NCBI GenBank assembly: GCA_019973155.2
Contig: BPQB01000024.1
Span: 1 to 64,000 of the forward strand
Origin: Phanerochaete sordida
Taxonomy: Eukaryota; Basidiomycota; Agaricomycetes; Polyporales; Phanerochaetaceae
Length of the DNA stretch: 64,000 nucleotides
Reading direction: 5' to 3'
Positions 11,826-22,634 of this stretch are shown here, piece after piece. Positions within the stretch are counted from its first letter, which is position 1; the number at the start of each line of letters is the position of its first letter. The position numbers and the translations under genes are program-made. A model generated the notes under the pieces. It was not told where the DNA came from, did not search any database, and worked only from the letters and a program-made list of their open reading frames with translations.

Positions 11826-13481
11826 ATGTTACCTGCACGCTCTGCCGTGCTCGCATTGATCACCCTCCTCGCTCTGCATGCTCAGAGGTGCCTCGCATGG
11901 GGTAACCTTGGGCATCAGACTATCGGGTACGTTCTCACCACTACGCTAATGCTCAAGCTTACCATGCTGTGACCAGCTTCATTGCCCAGGAGGTAACTGG
12001 TTCATCGTATGACTATCCGCACCTCGCTGATAATATGTGTAGTTCCTCGCTCCGAACGCTCTATCCTTCGTTCAGACCACCCTCGGCGCCCAGTACAACT
12101 TCTCCCTCGGTCCTGCCGCTACGGTATGCCCGGTTCTCCTGCTCGAACTCCACTCGCCTTGCTCATCGAAGTGCCAGTGGGCCGACATGGTCAAATCCGA
12201 GCCCGCCTTTGAGTGGTCCAAGAACCTGCACTTCGTCGACGCCGAAGGTCCGCTCCGGCTTCCACCTCACATATCCACGCGCCCTCACGCTATCCCTACC
12301 AGATGACCCGCCGACGTCGTGCTCCGTCGAGGAACTCCGGGACTGCGCGAGCCAGGTCTGCGTCCGTGCGTACCCTTGACCTTCACCGCATGCCGGCACC
12401 AGCGCTGACGCCGCCGCCCGTCTAGTCGCCGCGATCGCCAACTACACCACGCGCGTCGTCGATCCGACACTCGACGCTGAGCAGATCCAGGAGGCTCTGA
12501 AGTTTATCGATCATGTACGTACGTCTGTTTGCTCGTGATATGGAGTGCTCATAGACGGCGGTAGTTCGTCGGCGACATCGGGCAGCCCCTGCACGTCGAG
12601 GTACGTGATCCACCTCTTCGATTAAAACAAAACTCGTTGTTGAGTTGGCACCAGGCTGTCGCTGCTGGAGGTAACGACATCGACGCCACATGTTCTGGCT
12701 CGAGGACGAACTTGCACGCTGTACGTTGCTTACCATGCATCTTCCTCGTTGCTCTTACTGACCCTGAGGCAGGCCTGGGGTATGACCTGGCTCACATTCC
12801 CGGCTGCTCTTGGCTGACCCACATCAGACACCGGCATGCTCACGAAGAACGTCGACGCGGTGCATGGCGGCACCTCCGAACAGTATGCCGCGGACCTCAT
12901 CCAGGAGATCAAGGTTCGCCCCTCCTCCCATCCCACCGCCCATCTCGACCACTCACGCCCGCCCCGCACAGACCGGCGCATTCAGCTCGCTCACCGCGGA
13001 CTGGCTCTCGTGCACGTCGACGACGGAGCCCGTGAACAACAAGCGCGCCGACGAAGACGCGGGCCCGAGCATCGAGCGCGACGTGCGCAGCCTCATCGCG
13101 GCCCGCGACGCCGATGCCACCGTCGTCCCGCTTGAGTGCCCGCTCGTGTGGGCGCGCGAGTCCAACGCATTCGACTGCGTGCGTACTTCCCATGTTGCTG
13201 AGTTGATGTGAGCGTGAGGATGCTAACGACGCGCGCAGTCGACCGTCTTCAACTTCGAGCCGACCGTCGACCCCGAGCTGTGCGAGGGCACGTACTTCAC
13301 GAACGCCATCCCCGTGGTGCGTGTATGTCTTTGCGTGGACTGTTGTCGCTGTGGACGTGTGTGGATGGGCACGAGGCTGATGCACGTGGTGATGCAGGTC
13401 GACCTCCAGCTCGCCAAGCAGGGCTTCCGCCTCGCGGCGTGGCTGAACGTCATCTTTGATGGCGCGACGATGTTGGCTTGA
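11826..13481 (+). CDS. Secreted S1/P1 nuclease (zinc-dependent)
   Basis: Thirteen exons encode 327 aa: 11826-11926, 11977-11992, 12043-12123, 12178-12247, 12303-12365, 12426-12514, 12565-12600, 12655-12720, 12773-12779, 12828-12913, 12972-13178, 13239-13316, 13398-13481. The product is a single-strand-specific nuclease/3'-nucleotidase of the S1/P1 family, which hydrolyses RNA and ssDNA with three zinc ions. Residues 1-24 form a signal peptide, and cleavage would expose Trp25, the N-terminal zinc ligand (WGNLGH). The remaining expected ligands are visible: Asp of WAD, His of NLHF, the FIDHFVGD...PLH set, and NLH..WD. DDPPTSC gives a typical Cys. All joins keep frame, and the exon of 7 nt supplies the Trp of AWDTG. 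Likely role: secreted nutrient scavenging of nucleic acids. Confidence 0.92.
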
Positions 13482-16141
13482 GGTCCTGACGATAGGCGTG
13501 CAGAGGATCGCGGGGAGGTTGACCAAGGGGGATGGTGCGTTCAGTCAGGATGTGATGCAGCGGGAGGATGGCGACTTGAATTGATTCGAGGAAGATGTAG
13601 CGTTTGTACGATATATCAGCATGAGTTGAAGCGGATTACTAGGCGGTCCACTCGGGTACTCCCGCTCTCGAGTCAGCCAGTCCTTCCGATATCACACCGC
13701 AAAGCGACGCCCTGCTCCTTGTGCTACGTAGGCCCAGGCGCAAATCAACCAAAGCGAAATCATATGTCAAAGCGCAGTGTCTGGGCGGCGACACCGTGCA
13801 ACCACAGCTGTCAATACTCGGACCGTGGTCCGGAAGGTTCCTAGGAAGTCACCAGGCTTTTGGCGCAGAAAAGCCGGCGATCGCCGATCGTAAGCTTTGA
13901 GGGGAGATCAGGAACGAAGCGCCCTATCTCCGAGCGTCTCCGAGCGTCTCCGAGCCTCGGGGAAGTTGGACTGCCCCCGCCGGTCATGGCGACGACGACC
14001 GGTCCCGACGTCTACGCGCAGACTTGGCTGACCGGCCTTGTGTCTGAGACGGCTGATCTCCAACAGGCGCGTGCAATCTGTCTCTTTCTACGTTCAGCAG
14101 CCGTGCTTCACTACGCGGCTTCAGATTTCCCCGCGGTCGTCCGAGACCCTGTCCTGCTGCGGCGTCATGTCGAGCTTACTCTCGCGGATGACGAAGAGGT
14201 TGCACGCCCAGCGCGATCTTTAACATGCCATCAGCTAGTTTGTCTTCAAACCGCGAACTGCAGTCCCGATCCTGCACGGACCTGGCAAAACATAGCCGAC
14301 TACACATGCATCAACAGGGAAGGCAAATTGCAACGATAAGTGCCCGACATGATTGACGTACATACGCTCAATCTATCCCATTGGCACCTCAGGAAGCCCC
14401 AAACGCTAGCCGCGGAAGCACCGCCTAAAGCGTGTGCTGCGTTCCCACCAGCTCGCCAGATCTCCCGACGCGCTTCGACCGACCTTTTCGTCGCCGTAGC
14501 AGTCTAATCACGCGAGATCAACTCCGTGCTCTCGTCATTCGTTACGAGCAACCACATTGCAGTCTCTGCGATGCCAAGTCTGCAAAGGTAGGTACCGCCG
14601 CTCAGGGCACGCGCCACGTCATCTCTCCCGAGCCGCACAGAGTGCGCTCGAGGCGGTGCTGGTGCGGGCTTTTAAGAAGATGCCACTGCTGCGGACGCTT
14701 CGACCGTTCGGTATTGCGCTGCCACTCCGAAACTCGTGGTCGATTCGCTTCAGCTCGCCGTACTTCAATTTGGGACTTGCGCGGAGGAGTCATGCTATTC
14801 CTGAGCAATGAGGCCCTTGCTTGGGACGGTGGTAAATGGTACGATCCTCAACAACTGCTTGTCTAGTTGCTGAGAACTTTTTTCACCCTCAAGCTCCGCA
14901 TGTCTGCATTTCAGTTCCTGGGCGATGAGAGAGCACAGCCCGGCACTCGGAGACAATTCGCCCGCCCCAAGGTATGGAGTGCATACGACGTACGTGGATA
15001 ACAACATGCACACGGTCATCGCATCTCCCGCCCAACATCATCCCCATGCCGTATTCGACGTCAATTGCTCAGCAGCGCACCATCGTAATTGTGTCTATGC
15101 GCAGGCGGGCCTCTGCTGACTGGACAGCCACCAGTCGCCGAAGAAGCCGAGGATGAGCGGTACGTGCTCGCTCTGAGACATGCGGCGATGCCCTGCCGGC
15201 GTTGCAGGCTTGCGCTTTGGTCAACGATGGACATCATTTGCAATTTTGGCGCATCCGCAGCGGCCTGCGGCAGCGGCTCTCGAGCAACATTGCACCTCGA
15301 TGCAGGACGCTATGATTATGCACCATCATCATCAATGCGCATTCTCTCGCTTGGGTGGTGCAAAACCCTCAGCCCTTGCGGTAGCAATCAAATGCGTTGT
15401 ATCATTTGCGTAGCAGTCACAACGTAAGCTGCGGGGAGTTGAATTCCAGCTAACGGTTCTTCGCCTGACGTCTGCGCTCGGTCGTGTCATCGACGACCCG
15501 ATCGTTTGTAGCGCGCTGTGATACCGCCCGCGGTCACTGAGTAGATGTCCGCCCTGTGTGCTGACCCTTACGCCGGACATGACCCCAGTCCCAGCGTGCG
15601 TTGGGCCGTCTCTCATTCATCATCAACACAGCGCCAAGAGCAAAGCCCATTATCATCCCTGTGTGTGCGCTGGCCACTACATCCTAACTTCCGGAAACTG
15701 TGATGCGCGCTGAGCGCAGCCGAGGCGAGATCACTTGTGTACCACCCTACCAGCGGCCTGCACATGCGGATGTTGGTTGTCATGTTCTGAGGCCATGTCA
15801 GTACGGCGATTGTGGATGAGGCTTCTCAACGTTCGCAGGAGCGTCGCACAGCGTACAGCGTACGGAATGAAGCATTCCAGCACACCAAACACGCTGGCGC
15901 ATCTGAAATCACTTGATAGGCGTGTGGCGATATTCAGGTACGCAGAAACCTATGCATACATGGTGCTCTGACAGCATGGCGGCCATATGTCAAGTAGAGG
16001 GCCGATGCCGCCCGAGGCAAACCTAGATGTGCTGATCATCGGAGGAATGCCCGCAGTCGCTGATGGTAGCCAAGTGAAAGATTATGCTTGAAAAGCACGG
16101 GCATCAGTGAATCCAAATATGGGTTATGTCCACCCTGCGAC
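13482..16141. other. Intergenic, no gene recognised
   Basis: About 2.7 kb with no supported gene. A triple 10-bp repeat (ctccgagcgt) lies near 13929-13957. A plus-strand frame around 14557-14811 has a leucine-rich stretch (MPLLRTLRPF) loosely like F-box/LRR-type proteins, too little to call. Confidence 0.45.
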
Positions 16142-16147
16142 TATAAA
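16142..16147 (+). promoter_or_regulatory. TATA box of orphan-family copy F
   Basis: TATAAA lies 83 bp upstream of the ATG at 16225. Between them, at 16181-16210, the 10-bp unit cagaactccc is repeated three times (last base of the third copy differs). Confidence 0.5.
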
Positions 16148-16224
16148 TCCTCGAGCTGCTCTCTCCTGATACCCCACTCCCAGAACTCCCCAGAACTCCC
16201 CAGAACTCCAGACATTTCGTGAAT

Positions 16225-16922
16225 ATGGCCCATCGAAGAATGCCCGCGCACACTATGCCTCACAAAATTGTGGACCCTAGCCACGGCGAGCCCAAGAATA
16301 ACGAGGCAAGACGCGCCGTACTTGTCTTCGGCGTAGACGAAATACGTCTTCACCGAGACGGGAGCTCTGTACCCGTCACCGTCGACGCCCTCAATAGCAG
16401 CGGAGTTGACGGACTCGCCGACGTCACGCACCTGGTAATCAACATCCACTGCTCTTCCGGTACGCCTCTCTGTAAAGTCTACACTGCATAAGCTGACTAA
16501 ATCTCGCAGCACACCTCGCACCCCTACACCGCCTCAGCCTCTCCCGCCTCACCTCCTTACATACACTCTCAATTCAAGTCCAGTACGACACCGATGTCAA
16601 CGACCGTATTATTACGGTCTGGCGTGGCATCCTCGCAGTTTTGCAGTCGCTTCCCGAGGCGACGCGCATCGCCAACGTCAGCATCACGAGCCCTGTTCCC
16701 CACCGCGTCCTACGCGTTGGCTGGGCGAGCTCGACGCTCGTCCGGGACCTTGCACAGCCGCTCTACAGCATGGACCACTGCTTGGTTGCGCTCGTCGACC
16801 GCGCTCCTCTGCAGGAGATTGTTCTTGTCGCTCCTGCAGACGAATATTTCACGTCCACTGAAAGGACCAGGGTCAGGGCCTTCTTTCCGGCGCTGTCTGA
16901 CTACGGCCTGCTGCGATTCTGA
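16225..16922 (+). CDS. Orphan-family protein, copy F
   Basis: Two exons, 16225-16459 and 16510-16922, flank a 50-nt intron (GTACGC..CGCAG, phase 1) and encode 215 aa. With copy I it represents a second subgroup of the local family, marked by VPVTVDA before the intron, a VWRGILAVLQSLPEATRI helix region after it, SPVPHRVLR, and a C-terminus ERTRVRAFFPAL followed by DYGLLRF. The pattern of alternating short strands and helices resembles an LRR-like or F-box-associated fold, but no named domain is recognised. A TATA box lies at a normal distance. The frame is intact and splice sites are good, so this copy is probably functional. Confidence 0.75.
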
Positions 16923-18435
16923 ATTCCTAGCCTCGGCATGCAGTTTCTCTTATGTCAGAGTATACCATTCCTCAGCTTTACGACGCCCTAGACCTCTGAT
17001 CACGTATTGCATATTCACCTATTTATTGTCGATAATTTATTGTGTTACTGGCAAATAGTTCTTGTGTCCATAGCATACACGTCTTCAGCATTTATTTACT
17101 ATATTTATACTCTCGTTTTGAGATGGAAGATAAGCTGCGTCTACTGCTACGCATGTATGGAAGGCCAGTCGGAGGCATGCGAACATGACATGCCAGTGCT
17201 TCTGGGGTCCTCGTTGGACCGTGACGCCGCGCCGCGCGGGCTCCGCCAAGGCTCCGCCGGACACACAGCTGGAAACCGTTGGGAACAGGGCGAGAACATT
17301 TGATTTGGTAAAATCATCTACGTATCACTCGACTGTGTAGGCGTCGACGTTGAGGATGCAGCTGAGTCGAACTGGAATCGCAGTGAGGCTGCTTCCCTCC
17401 TTGGAACTGATTAGATTAGATCACCCGTTATCGAATCAAGGGCGCTTCCTGAGAAAGTCCACGGCAGAGCGCAGCTGGTCTGGCTCTCAGAACGTACTTC
17501 CGGCTAGGCTTGTTTGGCCCGCAATTAAAAGAGCCGGACCGTCGCTAGGAGGTGAGTGCTGACTTGTCTTTTTCAAAGTCCTGACACGTACTACAGCGCT
17601 TCGACCGCGTTTATCGTCGCTGTGACGATTTAAGCGTGCAGGGCTGACGGTCAGCTATGCGTCGACGCAACGGGCTTCGCTGTCCTACGCGCACCGGTGC
17701 GCGGCGACGCACTAGCGAGATACTTCTAGGGGCACGCATGTTCGAGCCGCTGCCGCCTCAGCGACGCGATGCCTGCGCAGGTCTGAGCAAGCATCATGCG
17801 CCCAGGCAGCGCGATACGTTCAAGAACATCTGTACCTTCGGAGCGCCCGAGGTAGCGTGGACGGCACGAGCTCAGATAATCTTGCAGGAACCGCTGTGCT
17901 CGCGGGCGCGGATATTGCGCTGCGCTGCCATGCAGGAGCACGAGAATGCCGCGGCGCGAGGATACATATCTTGATGGAGACAACGCGCCTGGACGCGCCA
18001 GCCTTTGAGACGTGCATGGACAATGCATGGAGGTCGGGGAATGGGATTGGTTCCTACGAAGGTGACGTAGGGTAAGTCGTTCTTTGGCTGATCGACGACA
18101 TTTTGGCGCATCTTTGATATAATAGATACAGGCTGTGCACATACGCACTTGGAGGCCTGCGTGTTTGACCGACAGACACACATGGGGGAGACTGCATACT
18201 GTTAGTCGGGCGAAAGGCAGATGCTTACAACGGAAGGTAGGCGCTGCCGATATTCTTCGTAACCTGCCATTCGGCTCACATTCGCAGCTTAGATCACAGG
18301 CTGCATGTACACATCTTTGGAGTGTCTGGTGCTAGCCAGCTTACCATATACACCAAGATATCCTACGCTGGAAGGTCATTTCACTCTCATCCTGATTATC
18401 GACTGCATCGCTCCTTTGTCCCTGTCGCGGCGATG
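16923..18435. other. Intergenic, no gene recognised
   Basis: About 1.5 kb. AT-rich around 16980-17130. The sequence gattagattagat followed by a loosely conserved stretch occurs here near 17408 and again near 20583, after F-box copy 1, suggesting a degraded dispersed repeat. No coding gene is supported. Confidence 0.45.
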
Positions 18436-18465
18436 CACGTGATCAAGACTGCTCGGATTCATATA
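18436..18465 (+). promoter_or_regulatory. Duplicated F-box promoter, copy 1 (weakened TATA)
   Basis: A palindromic CACGTG at 18436-18441 is followed by CATATA at 18460-18465, 89 bp before the ATG of F-box copy 1. The same arrangement precedes copy 2, where the second element is a perfect TATAAA. The promoter was therefore duplicated with the gene, and the copy-1 TATA has since changed. Confidence 0.5.
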
Positions 18466-18553
18466 CGCGCCCATTTTCCTTGTTCGCCGCACTTCTTTCT
18501 CTGCGACCACACTACGACGACCACACCTCCCCAGGACACACCGTCGCGCTCAT

Positions 18554-20422
18554 ATGGCTCGCCTTACTGACCTACCTGTCGAACTCTGCGTCAAAATCCT
18601 TCGCGCTCTTCCCGCACTCGAGATAGTTCGTTTTCAGCAGGTCGGTGGCGCTGCATTTACACCAGCGATGACACTCTCTGACCAGGCCTTCTGCTGTTTG
18701 TAGGTGTCACGCAACTTCCTTGCCCTCATCTGCGGCTCTGTGGAGCTGCAGTACCTCATCGAGCGCTTCTTAGCCGGCGTAGCCGACGTGTCCCCCAACC
18801 CGCAGTATTCCTTGCGGGAGAGGCTGGACCGCCTGCACACCTGGAGCGATGCGTGGAAAAGGGGTCAGTGGTCGGACGAACGCACCCTTCCCTCTCATGG
18901 GGACGAACACCATGTCTCCGGCCCTGTCATCGCGTTTGCACTCGGCGATTATCCGTGCTACCATACCCTCGAATTCTATCTCACGGGGTCCCGGTCGCGA
19001 GGCATCGCACCGCGCAGCTGGAGTATGGGAGACTTGGGCGAGTTCAGCGAATTTGCCTTCGACTGGTCTCAAGACTTGCTAGTCCTCATTAGGTGCGTCT
19101 TCGCGCTGCCACTCGCAGATAATTGTTCAGTATATCTGACCGAAGGTTGTTCATAGCTCGGACTGGGAGGATGAACATGTTAGACTGCGGCTGCTGACAT
19201 GTACCACCGGAATGCTGCATCCTGCAGCAGCCAGTCCAATGCTCACTATCGAGCTTACAGAAGATCACGACTATGAGCGAATGCTTCTCTACATATGCGG
19301 AGATCTTTTGGGATTCCGCTCATAAGACACGAACGCGAGAAGCATTGAGCTGTCCGTACATGACTGGAAGGAAGGTCGTCTGCTTATGGTGAGTCCAGAG
19401 TGATATGTTCATAGAATTGGGTCGCTGACCGCACCATACCACTTGATTGTAAGCATATCGGAGTGGACCAAAGAGCAAGATACTCGGATGATCCGGTCCC
19501 AGACTCCTACGCGCTCTTCGACTCTAGATACGTGCTGGTCGCGACATGGGGCAACGATGACCAAGTTCAGGCCATGGCGATTTTCGACTGCCGCGCCTCA
19601 GCAACGACTCGGCGCATCATCTTCCCCGAAGCTTTGCAAGACTCCGCGCTGCTCGTACTGAATATGCCTCTGTTATCCACGTGGGCTTCTAGGGACGAAA
19701 GCGTCATATACCAGCTCCTCTGCGCCCCCAGTAGCCCTGATGCGCTGTGCACCCAGACCGCAGGCGCCGCCTTCCATACTACCGCGCCACCGATTGTCGC
19801 CGTCGTCATCAGCGCAAAGGGGCTCGCAATGAACCGTTGTCTTCTCATACCAGGGCGTTTTCTCCTGGCGCAGATCGCGCGCGTACACGCGCAAGGCGCC
19901 GCACCAAGCGTTGTGCGCATTCCGTGGCAGGCTTACGCTCACGAATGCCGCATAATCGAACAGGGTCTGGGCAAAAGTGTCGCACACGGCGCACGGTTCG
20001 CGACTTGGGCCAGCATACCGGAGGACTCCACGGACGAGGCCTCTTACAAACCGTTCATCCATATATGGCACTTCGATGAGCCCGCTGCCGTCCGACGTCA
20101 AGCGGACCGACTGGAAACCGAGCGCGAATCTGCAAGCACCTCACCGAAGAACACGTCTATGCTATCCAAATTTGAATGTGTCCTCGAGGTCGACGATCAA
20201 TCTGACAGCTTTATACTCCGTGGCAGTGACGTTACAGACTACTCTTCCGACAGCTCGACAGCGGAAAGCTCTCGACCGGACGACCTCGTGCGCCAGATAT
20301 GGGCCGAGCCCATGTCTCTTGGGGCACCACTCATTGTAACGAAGACGGATGTACAGTTCAATGACGCAAGAGAGTTTCTTCTAGTCGAAGACGGATTGGT
20401 CGTGCTGAACAGAAACAGGTAA
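18554..20422 (+). pseudogene. F-box protein gene, copy 1, with premature stop
   Basis: Exons are 18554-18640 (F-box start, LPVELCVKILRALPALEIV), 18704-19092, 19157-19388 and 19454-20422. Every exon boundary matches the downstream paralogue at 22635. In exon 3 the codon at 19323-19325 is TAA where copy 2 has TCA (23388-23390): a single C-to-A difference that ends the frame after roughly a third of the protein. The 320 codons of the last exon are otherwise open and well conserved (DSALLVL, HAQGAAPSVVRIPWQAY, IWHFDEPAAVRRQ), so the lesion is probably young. F-box proteins are adaptors of SCF ubiquitin ligases; the C-terminal domain here is unnamed. A sequencing error at this base or a truncated F-box-only product are alternatives. 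Confidence 0.75.
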
Positions 20423-21881
20423 GCGTCCATCCGAGGATTTGCTGTGTGCTTTCAAGACTCACGATGCAACGACGCAGTATGACAATTCTTACACTTTGAG
20501 CTGTACGCCAGCTCATTCGTTGGATGAATATGCTGCGCGAACTTCAACTTTGGGCGCAAGCTCAAGGCCACAACTCCTTATGACATCGATTAGATTAGAT
20601 TGTGACCTTATCGAGGATCGCCGAGGCTCGGGCGCTTCCGAAGTTCCACGGCGAGTTGGCAACCACCATGGCTAGTCTCAGTCGCTGGCAGCCAACATTG
20701 AGCCAACACCCATGGAGGCCGAAGACGACTTTCCCTTCTGTTCACATAATGCGACAATAGGCTAGCAGAAACCAGAAAAATGTTTCATACCTGGCACACG
20801 GCTGGATGCACAAGTTCAACATGCATTTGTCCTGCGTGCACAGCCTGTGGTGTGATTCCGAGAGCGACCAGGTGTCACCTCTGTGCCACAGCGTCCTGGT
20901 TCATTTTTAGGGCTCAGCACTTCTTGGCTGTGGCCGGCTGGTGTCCAGACACTCAGCGCCCGGTTGCTTCGACGCGAGGAGACATCACAGTACGCGTCTG
21001 GCTAAGCTTCCTTGATACCCGCGCTCACTGTATGCTCGAGCAGCCCCAGCAGCAGCCAGCTGAGCCCCATCGCACTCGTGTCGCAGACCATTGACGCAGT
21101 CTTGCGCGCTGAGCTGGGACTCGAAGCCTGCGACCTCTGCGTTAAGCTGCTGCGCGGACTCCCAGTGTACTTCGCCGAGCTCCGCGCCCAAGAACATCTT
21201 ACGCGGAGCGTACCCGCGCGCGTTTTGGCGACATCGCTGCCTGGCACGCTGACGCCCCGCATACGCCTTCAGATTGGCGCAGCGCACACCTCGGGCACTG
21301 TTCTCAGCGAACCCCCGGCGTGCCTTTTGCCAGGATGCGCGACGCGGCAGTCGTCATCAAGATTTGGCCCTTGGTGGAACGACCGCCGCACGCAGGAAAA
21401 CGGGCATCGGAGGTGCTGTTGCGCACAGTCAAGGAGTGCGGCTCGCTTTTGGGGGGACACGAAAAACCGGGGTGATGAAGGAATAAGAGCCGGCATGCCA
21501 TAGCGAGTCGCTAGGTCAGCGGAACATTCTGTCTTCTGTAGTGTGCTCATGTTTTCTGTCTGCGTTGTAGGCTATGATGCTCGCCCTTTGCTCGACACAT
21601 CCTCGTCGCCTACCGCAGAGCGACTCGCAATCGTCGCACCGACTCAACACCAGCCGTCCGACCTCGGATCACTTTATATCACAAACAAGCGGAGTAAATA
21701 TATTCGAGCCACAAAGGCTGTTGAGCATATTTGATCTTCCTACTCCCCCAGAACCAAACAGGAGATAGTATTTGTACAAGGGTGAAGCGAAGTCAATAAC
21801 TAGACACGTATGCGTCAGTAGAGCACACTGTAAGTTTCTTCGTCAGAGGGGTCGCGAAGCTCATTAATGCGTTAGCATACC
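20423..21881. other. Intergenic, no gene recognised
   Basis: About 1.5 kb without recognisable coding content. A degraded repeat starting gattagattagat near 20583 resembles one near 17408. Confidence 0.45.
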
Positions 21882-22323
21882 TCAATACTCGAGCATGCCA
21901 TAGTCCCAGAGGGCGGCGAAGAAGCTCCTGGCGCGGGTCCAGTCGGTCAAGAGGAACCTCTCGCCCTCGGGACCGACGAGCATGACGACACGCAGCTGTA
22001 GCGAGTGGCCTACGAACCCGACGAGGAGTCTGTCAACGCTATAGAGGCAGGCGGAGGCCCCCGACAACGACCGAGCGCGCTCAGCTCGAGCGGAGGACAG
22101 CGAGCGGGACGAGGCTCGTCAGCGTGACGCGCGCGAGCAGCGTCGCCTCAGGGACAGACCGCAGGACGGCGAGGATGGCGGTCCAGACGTCCACGATGGA
22201 GTCGGTGCAGACGGTATCGTAGACGACGGTCACGGTGAGGGGGCACAGTGACATAGCGGGAATTTGTGAGAGGTTGAGATGGAAATATCGCGTCCGGGTG
22301 TGCGCCGACGTCTTCATCGCCAT
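21882..22323 (-). pseudogene. Orphan-family copy G, broken
   Basis: Read on the minus strand, 22323-22081 encodes the family core (VDVWTAILAVLRSVPEATLLARV, then VPLAVLRSS) and then hits a TGA. The family C-terminus continues in another frame at 22067-21882 (EGERFLLTDWTRARSFFAAL, then DYGMLEY). About ten family residues are missing between the two parts, so a small deletion changed the frame. No exon-1 segment was found upstream. It is closest to copies F and I. It sits just upstream of F-box copy 2 on the opposite strand. Confidence 0.7.
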
Positions 22324-22522
22324 CCCGGGCTACGTCATTCGCTGCGAGCTAGTGCAAGGCACCGCGACCGGACGCCGCGACGCGCATGACAGGCGTATGT
22401 ACGCCACTACGTACCGCTCCAGCGACGACACGCCCGCGCAAGCTGTGGCAAGTCCAGGACGCACGCGAGCCCATCCCAACCTTGTGTTCCTCCTTTGTCC
22501 CTGTTGCAACGTTGCGGTGTTG

Positions 22523-22551
22523 CACGTGATCGATACCGCCCGCTTTATAAA
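22523..22551 (+). promoter_or_regulatory. Promoter of F-box copy 2: CACGTG and TATAAA
   Basis: CACGTG at 22523-22528 and TATAAA at 22546-22551, 84 bp before the ATG at 22635. The surrounding 60-70 bp are recognisably the same as upstream of copy 1. CACGTG is a bHLH-type E-box core in fungi; which factor binds is unknown. Confidence 0.55.
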
Positions 22552-22634
22552 CGCGCCCATTTTCGTTGTCCGCCGTACATCCTGCCCTGCTACCGCACGA
22601 CAGCAACACACCCTCCTCGCAAAGGAACATTAAA

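Noticed and set aside
14557..14811. Leucine-rich frame resembling an F-box/LRR fragment
   Set aside because: Only one short stretch is suggestive and no splice partners or paralogue alignment support it.
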